Below, piece by piece: positions 1 to 6,645 of a stretch of DNA of 6,645 nt. This DNA comes from DAIRET01 sp036795455 (GTDB lineage: Bacteria > Bacteroidota > Ignavibacteria > Ignavibacteriales > Ignavibacteriaceae): contig DAIRET010000163.1 in NCBI GenBank assembly GCA_036795455.1, forward strand, positions 1-6,645, given 5' to 3'. The position numbers were made by a program, and so were the translations under genes. Under the pieces are notes generated by a model. It did not search any database and had not been told where the DNA came from. It saw nothing but the letters and a program-made list of their open reading frames with translations. Numbering within the stretch: position 1 is the stretch's first letter; the number at the start of each line of letters is the position of its first letter.

Positions 1-1
1 A

Positions 2-1201
2 TTCGTTGAGCAACCAACACCCGTAACCTCAGCAACAGCCCATTTTTACGATATCGGTTTCACAGACGAGAATAACGGATATGCATTCACATCGAATGGT
101 GCCATAATTAAAACTACAAACGGAGGTACTACGTGGGAAAATGCTAATACTCCTTTTGGAACGACTGCCGTTTATGGAGGACATGTATTTAATGCTAATA
201 AAGTAATTGCTGCTGGTGGAAGTGCTAAAGCATTTATGACTACAGACGGTGGTGCAAACTGGACGGCAATTGTAACCGGTATACCGGGTAACTTTTTTAC
301 AACCAGGTTTTTAAATAACGATTTCGGTATTATTGCCGGGTACAATTCTCCTGCACCTGTTGCAAGTAAAACGACAGATGGTGGAACAACCTGGATTCCA
401 CTTTCTCTGCCGAGCGATTATGACGGCTCAAGTTTGTGGAGTGTTGGTTTTAAAGATACTTCGACATTCTGGTTGGGTGGTATTAACGGCTCTATTTATT
501 ACACGACTGATGGTGGTAACTCATGGACAAAATCAAAACCGGTTACAGGTAACACGCTATATAGTTTCGCTGTTGTTGGTAATGATATGTGGATTTCTGG
601 AACACAGGGTACAATCCTTAAAGGATTTGTTGATCCTCTTATCCCGGTTGAAATGGTTTCTTTCAATGCTTCTGTTTCAGGAAACAGTGTCAATCTCGTT
701 TGGAAAACAGCAACCGAATTAAATAACAAAGGTTTTGAAGTTGAAAGAAAATACGAAGCAGGCAACTGGACAAAGATTGCTTTCGTTTCCGGTAATGGAA
801 CAACTACCGAAACAAATGTTTATTCGTATACAGATAATGCTGTTAAAAATGGTAAAGTATCCTATAGGTTAAAACAGGTTGATTTTGATGGTTCGTTTGA
901 GTACTCTGATATAGTAGAAGCAAATATCGGAACACCGGATAAATTTGAATTACTACAAAACTATCCGAATCCATTTAACCCGACTACTTCAATCAAGTAT
1001 ACTCTGCCGGCTAAATCGAAAGTTGAACTAAGAATATATAATATTCTTGGTAAAGAAGTCGCTAATCTTGTAAATGAAATGCAGGACGCAGGCAGTTACG
1101 AAGTTAGTTTCAATGCTTCCAGACTTTCAAGCGGTGTCTATTTCTACGAATTAAATGCGGGTTCATTTAATTCAAAGAAAAAAATGGTTCTTATTAAATA
1201 G
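2..1201 (+). CDS. Secreted T9SS cargo protein with Ycf48/BNR-like propeller repeats (5' partial)
   Basis: The frame is open from the left edge of the window to TAG at 1199-1201, giving 399 visible residues. The true start lies upstream, so the first ATG at 236 is only an internal Met (visible residue 79). Visible residues 1-205 hold four Asp-box motifs of the TTDGGxxW type, as in BNR/Ycf48-like beta-propellers. Residues about 215-309 form an Ig/FnIII-like domain with the signature IPVEMVSF, then LVWKTATELNNKGFEVER, then YRLKQVDFDG, which is common in secreted Bacteroidota/Ignavibacteria proteins. Residues 315-399 are a type A T9SS C-terminal sorting domain. The family knowledge predicts Sec export, then T9SS secretion to the surface or medium with removal of the C-terminal domain. 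The ligand or enzymatic role cannot be seen; no catalytic residues are recognisable, and the propeller may be purely binding or structural. A terminator-like hairpin separates it from the next gene, so it is probably a separate transcription unit. Confidence 0.9.
   Translation, partial: FVEQPTPVTSATAHFYDIGFTDENNGYAFTSNGAIIKTTNGGTTWENANTPFGTTAVYGGHVFNANKVIAAGGSAKAFMTTDGGANWTAIVTGIPGNFFTTRFLNNDFGIIAGYNSPAPVASKTTDGGTTWIPLSLPSDYDGSSLWSVGFKDTSTFWLGGINGSIYYTTDGGNSWTKSKPVTGNTLYSFAVVGNDMWISGTQGTILKGFVDPLIPVEMVSFNASVSGNSVNLVWKTATELNNKGFEVERKYEAGNWTKIAFVSGNGTTTETNVYSYTDNAVKNGKVSYRLKQVDFDGSFEYSDIVEANIGTPDKFELLQNYPNPFNPTTSIKYTLPAKSKVELRIYNILGKEVANLVNEMQDAGSYEVSFNASRLSSGVYFYELNAGSFNSKKKMVLIK
113..526 (+). 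repeat. Four Asp-box (BNR/Ycf48-type) repeats in the coding sequence
   Basis: Four protein-level repeats occur at 113-136 (TTNGGTTW), 239-262 (TTDGGANW), 371-394 (TTDGGTTW) and 503-526 (TTDGGNSW). Their spacing is 42, 44 and 44 residues, which matches one beta-propeller blade per repeat. The Asp-box is a structural turn between strands and is not itself catalytic. The first copy has Asn in place of Asp. Further blades are expected upstream of the window, because four is fewer than the usual propeller number. Confidence 0.9.
944..1198 (+). other. Type A T9SS C-terminal sorting domain (coding segment)
   Basis: This encodes the last 85 residues of the upstream protein. It starts with FELLQNYPNPFNPTT (YPNPFNP at 962-982), followed by a strand with VELRIYNILGKEV, then GSYEVSFNASRLSSGVYFYEL, and ends in a lysine-rich KKKMVLIK. 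This order (YPNPF, then YNxxGKEV, then LxSGVYFY, then a basic tail) is the usual pattern of the type A sorting domain. It marks the protein as T9SS cargo and implies that the host encodes a gliding/Por secretion apparatus elsewhere. Confidence 0.92.
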
Positions 1202-1218
1202 TCATTTATTAATTGAAA

Positions 1219-1256
1219 GAGTTAATCCCGGTTAGGTTATTAGCCGGGATTAACTC
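1219..1256 (+). terminator. Perfect 13-bp hairpin, probable intrinsic terminator
   Basis: Bases 1219-1231 (GAGTTAATCCCGG) are the exact reverse complement of 1244-1256. Three further pairs (T-G, T-A, A-T) extend the stem inward and leave a loop of about 6 bases at 1235-1240. The hairpin starts 17 bases after the stop of the upstream gene. The following sequence CTCTTTATCTT is pyrimidine-rich but not a clean T run, so termination may be imperfect. Its place between a finished gene and a new gene fits a terminator. It could instead be a leader structure of the receptor operon, because it ends only 30 bases before the receptor start. Confidence 0.75.
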
Positions 1257-1286
1257 CTCTTTATCTTACCATCTATTTTTATGTGT

Positions 1287-3969
1287 ATGAAAAAACTGAT
1301 TCTTACATTTTTCTTACTTGCCGGTTTTTACTCTTTTGCTCAATCAGGTTTAGGTACTTTAACAGGTACTATAACTGATGATAAAGGTGAACCGCTTCCT
1401 TTTGCAAATATTCTTCTTAAAGAGAATAACATAGGTTGTGCTGCCGATAAAAGAGGTAAATATAAAATCATTTCCAAACCTGGTAAATACACCGTTGAGA
1501 TTTCTTTCATTGGTTATGAAAAGGTTGTTAAGCAGATTACGCTTGAAACAGGCAGAACTGTTACATTGGACGCATCGCTTAAAAGTACTTCCTTTGAAAT
1601 CGGAACTATCGAAGTTGTTGCAAAGTCGGAGTTTTTACCGATCACCCCGGAGACAAAAACAACAGTAACTTCCGGTGAAATTGAACATATGCAGGCTTCA
1701 AGTTTAAATGATGTTCTTAAACTCGCTCCCGGTGTGGAAACAACAAATCCTACACTAAACAATGTTGAAAAGGCTCAGATTAGAAGCGGGGATGCACTCG
1801 GTACGCAGATTATTCTTGACGGTGTTCCGGTTTCAAACAATGCTAATCTACAGGTCGGTATCGGTTATTCAACTGCAAACAGCGGTGTGGACTTACGTTC
1901 CATACCTGCGGAAAATATTAAAGAAGTTGAAATTGTTCGCGGAATTCCTTCGGCTCAATATGGAGATTTAACAGACGGATTATTAATAGTTCGTACAAAA
2001 GCTAGGGTAGAATCACCAAAGGCTAAAGTAAAATATAACCCGCAATTGTATGAATTGAATATAAGCGCCGGTATTCCGGTTTATGATTGGATAATGAATG
2101 CAAACTTCAACCTTGCATCTTCTGAACGAGATATTCGTGTTGAAGGAGATGGATATACAAGAATTGCCGGTCAGATAACTTTCGAGAAAGATCAGGAAGA
2201 ATTTAACTGGAAAAATATTTTCTATTTTACACGCGCATTTGACGAATACAAAGAAAAACCGGGTTACGCTTTAAGAGAAGCCTGGTATAATAGAGATGTT
2301 AATTTGAAATACTCTGGAGAGTTTTCGAGGTATTTCGATTCATTCAATAAACTTTCGGCAAGGCTGTCTGTTTCATATACACGACAAAATTCTTATGAAC
2401 AAAAATTAGTATCAAGGGATAATATCGTTCTTTCCAACCTGATGACCGAAGGAACACAAGAAGGAAGAATAGTCTTTGGCTCATATCTCGGTTCGAGAAA
2501 TATAAAAGGAGATGTCTGGAACCTGTATGCAGATATAAATTACAGTTACAAGTTTTTTACATCGGAATTACTGCATAGTCTTGTTTTAGGTGCAACATAT
2601 AGAAACGATTTCAACAAAGGAGAAGGGATAATNNNNNNNNNNAATATTTGACCCGCTTTATCCTCCTTCGGTTTCAGTTACGACGCCGCGTTTAAGAACA
2701 TACAATGATATACCGGAATATACGATTCTAAGTATGTATGCAGAGGATAAGATTAGCGGTGTTTTGTTTAAGCCGTTTACACTTCAGATGGGAGTTCGTT
2801 ATGAAGTATACAGACCTTCAGGCATTAATTTCAAAGGATTAATCGGTCAGGCGGATTTTATCGAATCAAAAAACGGTAGTTTCTTAAACCCGAGATTAAC
2901 CTTCTCAATGAATATTACAGAGAATACTCAAATAAGGCTGGGATACGGAGTAACATCAAAAGCCCCTCCATTGGGAATGATATTCGCACAGGACAAATAC
3001 TATGATGTTATCGACACAGTTTCAGTTGTTAATCCCCAGTACCCGGACAGCAATTTTTCTCTTGTATCGACTTTTATTAAACAGCAAGCAAACCCTGAAA
3101 TAAAAGGTTATACGCAAAAGAAATACGAAATAAGCATCGACCAACAATTTGAATTTTTCGGTGTTTCAGTTACAGGTTATGTAAACAATACAAAAGGAAT
3201 GTTCCAGGGATTCAGCGAACCAATGATTTATTACAAAAGAGCATTTCCGAATTGGCCTGATGAATCGGGAGCATTTATAACAAGAACATATCTTGAAACT
3301 TATTCTAAATATGCGAACGACGGCTGGCAAAAAGTGGAAGGTTTGGAAGCAAGTTTTACGACAAAAAGAATCCCGGTTATTAATACAGTTGTAAAAATTG
3401 ATGCTGCTTATACAAACTCTGAAAGCGGAACCACAAACGGGTATTCTATTTCTTCATCAAGATACGTTGCGGCATTAAACACAGACGTTATGCCGGTTTA
3501 TTTAACTCATGAGAGTTACTATCGTGATTTACTGATAAACTACAGGTTTGAAATTCAAGCAAAAACACTGGGAATCTGGCTTACACTTCATATCCAACAG
3601 AAGTTAATGGAAATTGACGGGAGAAGAAATTATGATGCTGTCTATCCTATAGGTTATTATTCAGCCACAGGGGGAATGACTTGGATTCCGGAAAATGAAA
3701 GAACCGACATAAAGTATGAAGCAATAAGACGCACAGTTTATGCATACGATTTGTATGAAGAAGTAAAACCGAACAAATGGTTATTTAACTTGAAAGTTAG
3801 TAAATCATTATGGAAAGGAGCTGCCGTTTCTTTCTATGTAAACAACTTCTTCAACAATCAGCCATTATACCAGAGACAAAGGAGTTCTGCTGTCTCACCG
3901 GTTTATGATAGAAGAAATCCCGGAATATTTTACGGAATCGATTTTAGTACGGCAATTGATGTTAAATGA
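1287..3969 (+). CDS. TonB-dependent outer-membrane receptor, interrupted by an assembly gap
   Basis: This is a TonB-energised outer-membrane transporter of Bacteroidota type. Counting from ATG 1287, residues 1-19 are a signal peptide (MKKLILTFFLLAGFYSFAQ). Residues about 24-100 are a carboxypeptidase-regulatory-like domain (GTLTGTITDDKGEPLPFANI, later ISFIGYEKV). Residues about 108-238 are the plug, with SLNDVLKLAPGV, IRSGDALGTQIILDGVPVSN, SGVDLRSIPAENIKEVEIVRG and YGDLTDGLLIVRTK. The rest is the 22-strand-type barrel, including RTYNDIPEYTILSMYAEDK and, near the end, FYVNNFFNNQPLYQRQR. ATG 1281 is an in-frame alternative start; 1287 is preferred because it gives a normal signal peptide. The frame shifts across the Ns at 2633-2642, and the stop that appears at 2649-2651 is an artefact. 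Joining the two sides gives about 889 residues, normal for this family. The closest pattern I recognise is receptors encoded beside DUF4876 lipoproteins. The substrate is unknown. The last residues (FSTAIDVK) lack a terminal aromatic residue. Confidence 0.92.
2633..2642. other. Assembly gap of 10 N inside the receptor gene
   Basis: Ten Ns separate codons read in phase from 1287 (ending GGG ATA AT) from codons read in a different phase (ATA TTT GAC from 2644). With exactly ten missing bases the gene would be frameshifted, so the true distance must be a multiple of three. The left edge ends in aat (2630-2632) and the right edge begins with aat (2643-2645). Collapsing that overlap gives GGG ATA ATA TTT GAC, that is GEGIIFDPLYPP, with no bases missing. 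The Ns are therefore best read as a placeholder. Confidence 0.9.
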
Positions 3970-4010
3970 AGATTATGATAAAGATTAATAGAAAGAGCAA
4001 GAAGAGATGA
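3966..4010 (+). other. 14-codon mini-ORF bridging receptor and lipoprotein genes (possible coupling element)
   Basis: ATG at 3966-3968 overlaps the receptor stop TGA (3967-3969), and the mini-ORF stop TGA (4008-4010) overlaps the lipoprotein ATG (4007-4009). Both junctions are ATGA. The predicted peptide MKIMIKINRKSKKR is very basic and resembles nothing I recognise. ATGA overlaps are a known arrangement for termination-reinitiation, so the segment could carry ribosomes from the receptor to the lipoprotein. It may equally be chance in a purine-rich 37-base spacer. The run AGAAAGAGCAAGAAGAG just before 4007 is a weak Shine-Dalgarno-like purine tract; its last part touches the start codon, and GAAAGAG at 3991-3997 has a more normal spacing of 9 bases. 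Confidence 0.3.
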
Positions 4011-5191
4011 AGGATGTTTTAAAATATGTTTTTTTACTGTTAACCGGGATTGTTCTTAGCGGGTGCAGTGAATTTCTTGGAGTTGATGAAAAACCCGGTA
4101 CAACTGAAAGAGAAGTTACTTTTTCGATCCGGTTCAAAGATGATTCGGGTTTTATGAATACATTATATGGAAGCGATGCTGTTCGCGGTGCAATTGTAAA
4201 TCTTAAATCAAACCTTCTCGGAACTGAAATCACACTTGTATCGGATTCAAATGGTGTAGTAATTGTTTCCGGAATTGTCTCGGATAATTATATCGTAACA
4301 GCTAACCGTATAATGACACCCGAAGAGATGGAAATTATTTCCGGGACTGCTGCTACAAACGTCAAACTTATTAATAAAAAATCGAGAATTGTTGAGTTGA
4401 ATGCCGGCAATAACCAGGAAATTTCTATTGATATGGAAATGGTTGTCGGAACTTCGCCCCTTGTTATTAGCGAGATTTACGCAAGCGGACCTCCCGGAGC
4501 CGGTTTATATTATCACGATAAATATGTTGAAATATATAACCAGTCGGATTCGGTTTTATATCTTGACGGATTGATTATAGCCGTTGTTTATGTTTATTCA
4601 CCTACCTGGACACATTACCGGGACGATCCCGAATATGTTCACTCAAAAAACATCTGGTATTTCCCGGGAAATGGTACAGACTACCCGATAGACCCAGGTC
4701 AGTTTATTTTATGTGCGGCAGATGCAATTGATCATAGAATAAATGCTCCGAATAGTGTTGATCTTTCAAATGCCGATTTTGAGTTCTATAAAGATGATGC
4801 GCCAGATATTGATAACCCTGCAATTCCGAATATGATAAGGTATTTCCAATCAAGCGGAAACGACTGGCTTATCGGCGGTGAAACCGGCTCGCTTGTTCTC
4901 GCAAGACTACCGATTGATTCAATTAAACCGTTTGACGACCAGTTTTTAATTCCTTATAAATCAATTATGGATGGAGTAGAGTATTTAGCGGATCCGACAA
5001 ACCTTGATAGAAAGATACTGAATGAAAGTATTGATGCCGGAGCTACCGGTGGAATCCAATTTTATAACGGCAAGTCTATGGAAAGACTTTTGATTTCAGA
5101 TGGCGATAGAAAAATATTAAAAGATGAGAACAACTCTTCGGTTGATTTTACTATCATTTCACCTCCTTCTCCGGGAAGATACTTTAAGTAA
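4007..5191 (+). CDS. Outer-membrane lipoprotein, DUF4876-like
   Basis: This 394-residue protein opens with a lipoprotein signal (MKDVLKYVFLLLTGIVLSGC) whose lipobox LSGC places the acylated cysteine at residue 20, with Ser at +2. Residues about 35-145 look like an Ig-like/carboxypeptidase-regulatory-like beta domain (AVRGAIVNLKS, then SNGVVIVSGIVSDNYIVTA). Residues about 152-300 match what I know as the DUF4876 core, which resembles a lamin-tail-like fold: LVISEIYASG, DKYVEIYNQSDSVLYLDGL, then AIDHRINAPNSVDLSNADFE and DIDNPAIPNM. The C-terminal part has the matching GKSMERLLIS and DENNSSVDF segments. The family has no reaction that I know. The gene starts 37 bases after the receptor stop and ends 20 bases before the barrel gene, so it is probably co-transcribed. 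By analogy with SusD-type partners, it may sit on the receptor as a substrate-capturing or lid protein; this is inference, and no SusD-like helical repeats are present. Confidence 0.88.
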   Translation: MKDVLKYVFLLLTGIVLSGCSEFLGVDEKPGTTEREVTFSIRFKDDSGFMNTLYGSDAVRGAIVNLKSNLLGTEITLVSDSNGVVIVSGIVSDNYIVTANRIMTPEEMEIISGTAATNVKLINKKSRIVELNAGNNQEISIDMEMVVGTSPLVISEIYASGPPGAGLYYHDKYVEIYNQSDSVLYLDGLIIAVVYVYSPTWTHYRDDPEYVHSKNIWYFPGNGTDYPIDPGQFILCAADAIDHRINAPNSVDLSNADFEFYKDDAPDIDNPAIPNMIRYFQSSGNDWLIGGETGSLVLARLPIDSIKPFDDQFLIPYKSIMDGVEYLADPTNLDRKILNESIDAGATGGIQFYNGKSMERLLISDGDRKILKDENNSSVDFTIISPPSPGRYFK

Positions 5192-5199
5192 ATTTGAAT

Positions 5200-5214
5200 A
5201 TGTATATGTATATG
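5200..5214 (+). promoter_or_regulatory. Cluster of three in-frame ATG codons at the start of the barrel gene
   Basis: The sequence ATGTATATGTATATG offers starts at 5200, 5206 and 5212, all in frame with the downstream gene and with no Shine-Dalgarno sequence ahead. The last one is chosen because MKKIFLLFF makes a standard signal peptide, while the longer forms only add MYMY. A similar pair, ATGTGTATG, occurs at the start of the receptor gene (1281 and 1287). AT-rich leaders without Shine-Dalgarno sequences are usual in Bacteroidota. Confidence 0.5.
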
Positions 5215-6645
5215 AAAAAAATATTTCTTTTATTTTTCGTTTTCACAGGCAGTTTTTTATTCCCTCAGGATGCAGCCGAGTTTAACAACGGTTTCATCTC
5301 TCTATTTAAAAACTATAACGAGTTCAACTCTTATTACTTCGGTGGAAATCCCGCTCTACTTTCTGTTTTGCCGGATGACGAACTCCTTTCATTGAAAACG
5401 AGTATAGATATGGATGACGGTAAATTCAAAAAATTTATTGAACCGGAGTCCGGTAAAATTTATCAAGTTTTTGCGAGCGGAAAAAAAGCAATTGATGAAA
5501 ACCAGAGATTCAGGGGGAGTTTCGGATTTCAAAGAGAAGAAAGAGGAAAATGGAACTGGTTTTATACGAGGGATTATCAATCCGGGAATCCTTTTTTAAT
5601 CGGTGATAGCACTTCCGGGAAATCCCGTATAAACGGAATTCTTATGAATGCCGGTTATGCAATAAATCTTACTGAAAAATTCTCTACCGGTATTTCACTC
5701 GATTATTCAGTGGATGAAATGCTGAAAGAAGTTTCACCCAAACCTACTTCAGTTCATAGAGATATTCGTGCAAGACTTGGAGTTAATTATGCTTTAACGG
5801 GGGCTTTCAATTTTGGATTGATCACCGATGTTTACGACAAAACAGAAAGAATTTCATATAGTGAAGATGAAGGTTCGGTTACACAGGAAACAATTATTCT
5901 CAAGTTTAAAGGTTACGATTTTCCTAATGTATTTAGGAAAAAAACAGAAACCAGGTATTCCTATATAAACGGGTATTCTGCCGGATTTACATCTTCATAC
6001 ATAGTTCTCGGTTTATACACTGTAACCGCGTACTTAACTTCAGGTTTTGATAAAACCAATCTTAAAGATGACGCTACAAATCCAAAAGCCGAAGGATTTT
6101 GGAAAAATGATTTCGTAGATGCCGGTCTACAATTCACTTATAAAAATAAAGAACTTTTGGCAGCCTTAACATATTACTTCCGCAGCGATGATGGTTGGGG
6201 AAAATATTCACCATATAATGTTCTTTATTATGAAAAAGAAAATGCATCTCATTCGTTTGTTGTTGGTTTGCAATATCCATTAAGTAAAAATATACGCGGC
6301 GGAGTTGAAGGTGGATTAATGTTAAACAAGTTAAAAGAGAATGATCATTATTCGGTGATACTACTTGATTCCAAAAGCAGGTTGTTCTTCGGAAAAGCCG
6401 GACTATCTGTAAAATGGAATAATGAATTATCAACACTCATTTCTTACGGTTATTACAGTAATTCAATACCGGATTATTCGTATTCAACTAACGTAATATC
6501 GGATTACTATAATCTTTATAGGCAATATGATATTCAATACATGATTACTGCATACAAAAAACATGAATTTACGCTGTCATCAAGTATTGACCCCGGTATA
6601 GGAGGAATGTTTTTAATTCATCTCAATTATGCAATTTCAAAACCG
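5212..6645 (+). CDS. Outer-membrane beta-barrel-like protein, DUF6850-like (3' partial)
   Basis: The frame is open from ATG 5212 to the right edge with no stop, giving 478 visible residues. Residues 1-19 are a signal peptide (MKKIFLLFFVFTGSFLFPQ). The rest is rich in alternating aromatic and polar beta-strand segments and glycine turns, without helices or catalytic motifs, as expected for an outer-membrane barrel. Landmarks are FGGNPALLSVLPDDELLSLK (residues about 41-60), WNWFYTRDYQSGNPFLIGD (114-132), and SVDEMLKEVSPKPTSVHRDI (166-185). These recall the DUF6850 outer-membrane barrel family, which I associate with the gene next to DUF4876 in Bacteroidota. The final visible stretch, MFLIHLNYAISKP, looks like a last barrel strand, so perhaps only a few residues are missing. 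It begins 20 bases after the lipoprotein stop and probably belongs to the same operon. Its role is unknown; a companion pore or an assembly partner of the receptor are both possible. The DUF6850 assignment is from pattern memory, not a search. Confidence 0.8.
   Translation, partial: MKKIFLLFFVFTGSFLFPQDAAEFNNGFISLFKNYNEFNSYYFGGNPALLSVLPDDELLSLKTSIDMDDGKFKKFIEPESGKIYQVFASGKKAIDENQRFRGSFGFQREERGKWNWFYTRDYQSGNPFLIGDSTSGKSRINGILMNAGYAINLTEKFSTGISLDYSVDEMLKEVSPKPTSVHRDIRARLGVNYALTGAFNFGLITDVYDKTERISYSEDEGSVTQETIILKFKGYDFPNVFRKKTETRYSYINGYSAGFTSSYIVLGLYTVTAYLTSGFDKTNLKDDATNPKAEGFWKNDFVDAGLQFTYKNKELLAALTYYFRSDDGWGKYSPYNVLYYEKENASHSFVVGLQYPLSKNIRGGVEGGLMLNKLKENDHYSVILLDSKSRLFFGKAGLSVKWNNELSTLISYGYYSNSIPDYSYSTNVISDYYNLYRQYDIQYMITAYKKHEFTLSSSIDPGIGGMFLIHLNYAISKP

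Noticed and set aside
499..765. Reverse-strand ORF within the propeller gene.
   Set aside because: It lies wholly inside a well-supported + strand gene and encodes no recognisable protein.
1262..1269. TATCTTAC as a Bacteroidota -7 promoter element for the receptor.
   Set aside because: It matches only part of TAnnTTTG and has no TTTG at the expected distance upstream.
2633..2651. A natural frameshift or pseudogene in the receptor.
   Set aside because: The phase change coincides exactly with the Ns, and a 3-base overlap of the edges restores the frame; the rest of the gene is intact.
2734..3969. A separate gene starting at ATG 2734.
   Set aside because: The same frame is open upstream to the N gap and encodes receptor-like sequence (IFDPLYPPS, RTYNDIPEYTILS), so 2734 is an internal Met of the receptor.
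4007..5191. SusD-like lipoprotein partner of the receptor.
   Set aside because: The protein is beta-rich with DUF4876-like signatures and shows none of the helical repeat pattern of SusD proteins.
5389..5599. Small ORFs on both strands near 5389-5599.
   Set aside because: Both fall within the continuous signal-peptide-bearing barrel frame, and neither has a recognisable motif.
6134..6436. A 100-residue reverse-strand ORF near the right end.
   Set aside because: It is antisense to the open barrel frame, which runs without a stop to the window edge and keeps its beta-strand pattern across this region.

Overview
The window is an AT-rich stretch (by eye, under about 40% G+C) read entirely on the + strand. 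It looks like a piece of a metagenome-type assembly from the Bacteroidota/Chlorobiota (FCB) group. The best fit is an Ignavibacteria-like lineage. The evidence is the first gene's C-terminal type IX secretion (T9SS) sorting domain, with its YPNPFNP motif typical of Ignavibacteria relatives, and the Bacteroidota-style TonB receptor with an N-terminal carboxypeptidase-regulatory-like domain. No species can be named from this sequence.

Layout: (i) 2-1201 is the 3' part of a secreted T9SS cargo protein, with four Asp-box (BNR/Ycf48-like) propeller repeats, an Ig/FnIII-like domain and a type A sorting domain. It ends at a strong hairpin (1219-1256) that probably acts as a terminator. (ii) 1287-3969 is a TonB-dependent outer-membrane receptor interrupted by a 10-N assembly gap (2633-2642). 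The reading frame changes across the gap, but the protein is continuous, and overlapping the two gap edges by the shared three bases aat restores one frame of about 889 residues. (iii) 4007-5191 is an outer-membrane lipoprotein of the DUF4876 type. (iv) 5212-6645 is an outer-membrane beta-barrel-like protein resembling DUF6850, cut by the window edge close to its end. It has no stop inside the window.

Genes ii-iv are closely spaced (37 and 20 bases), share one direction, and all carry export signals, so they look like one operon. The likely job is a three-part outer-membrane module: a TonB-energised channel, a surface or periplasmic lipoprotein partner, and a companion barrel. The substrate is not visible from the sequence. 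A 14-codon mini-ORF bridges genes ii and iii with an ATGA stop/start overlap at each end. Nothing here looks like a mobile element, CRISPR array, tRNA or rRNA, and there is no gene-free stretch longer than about 85 bases.
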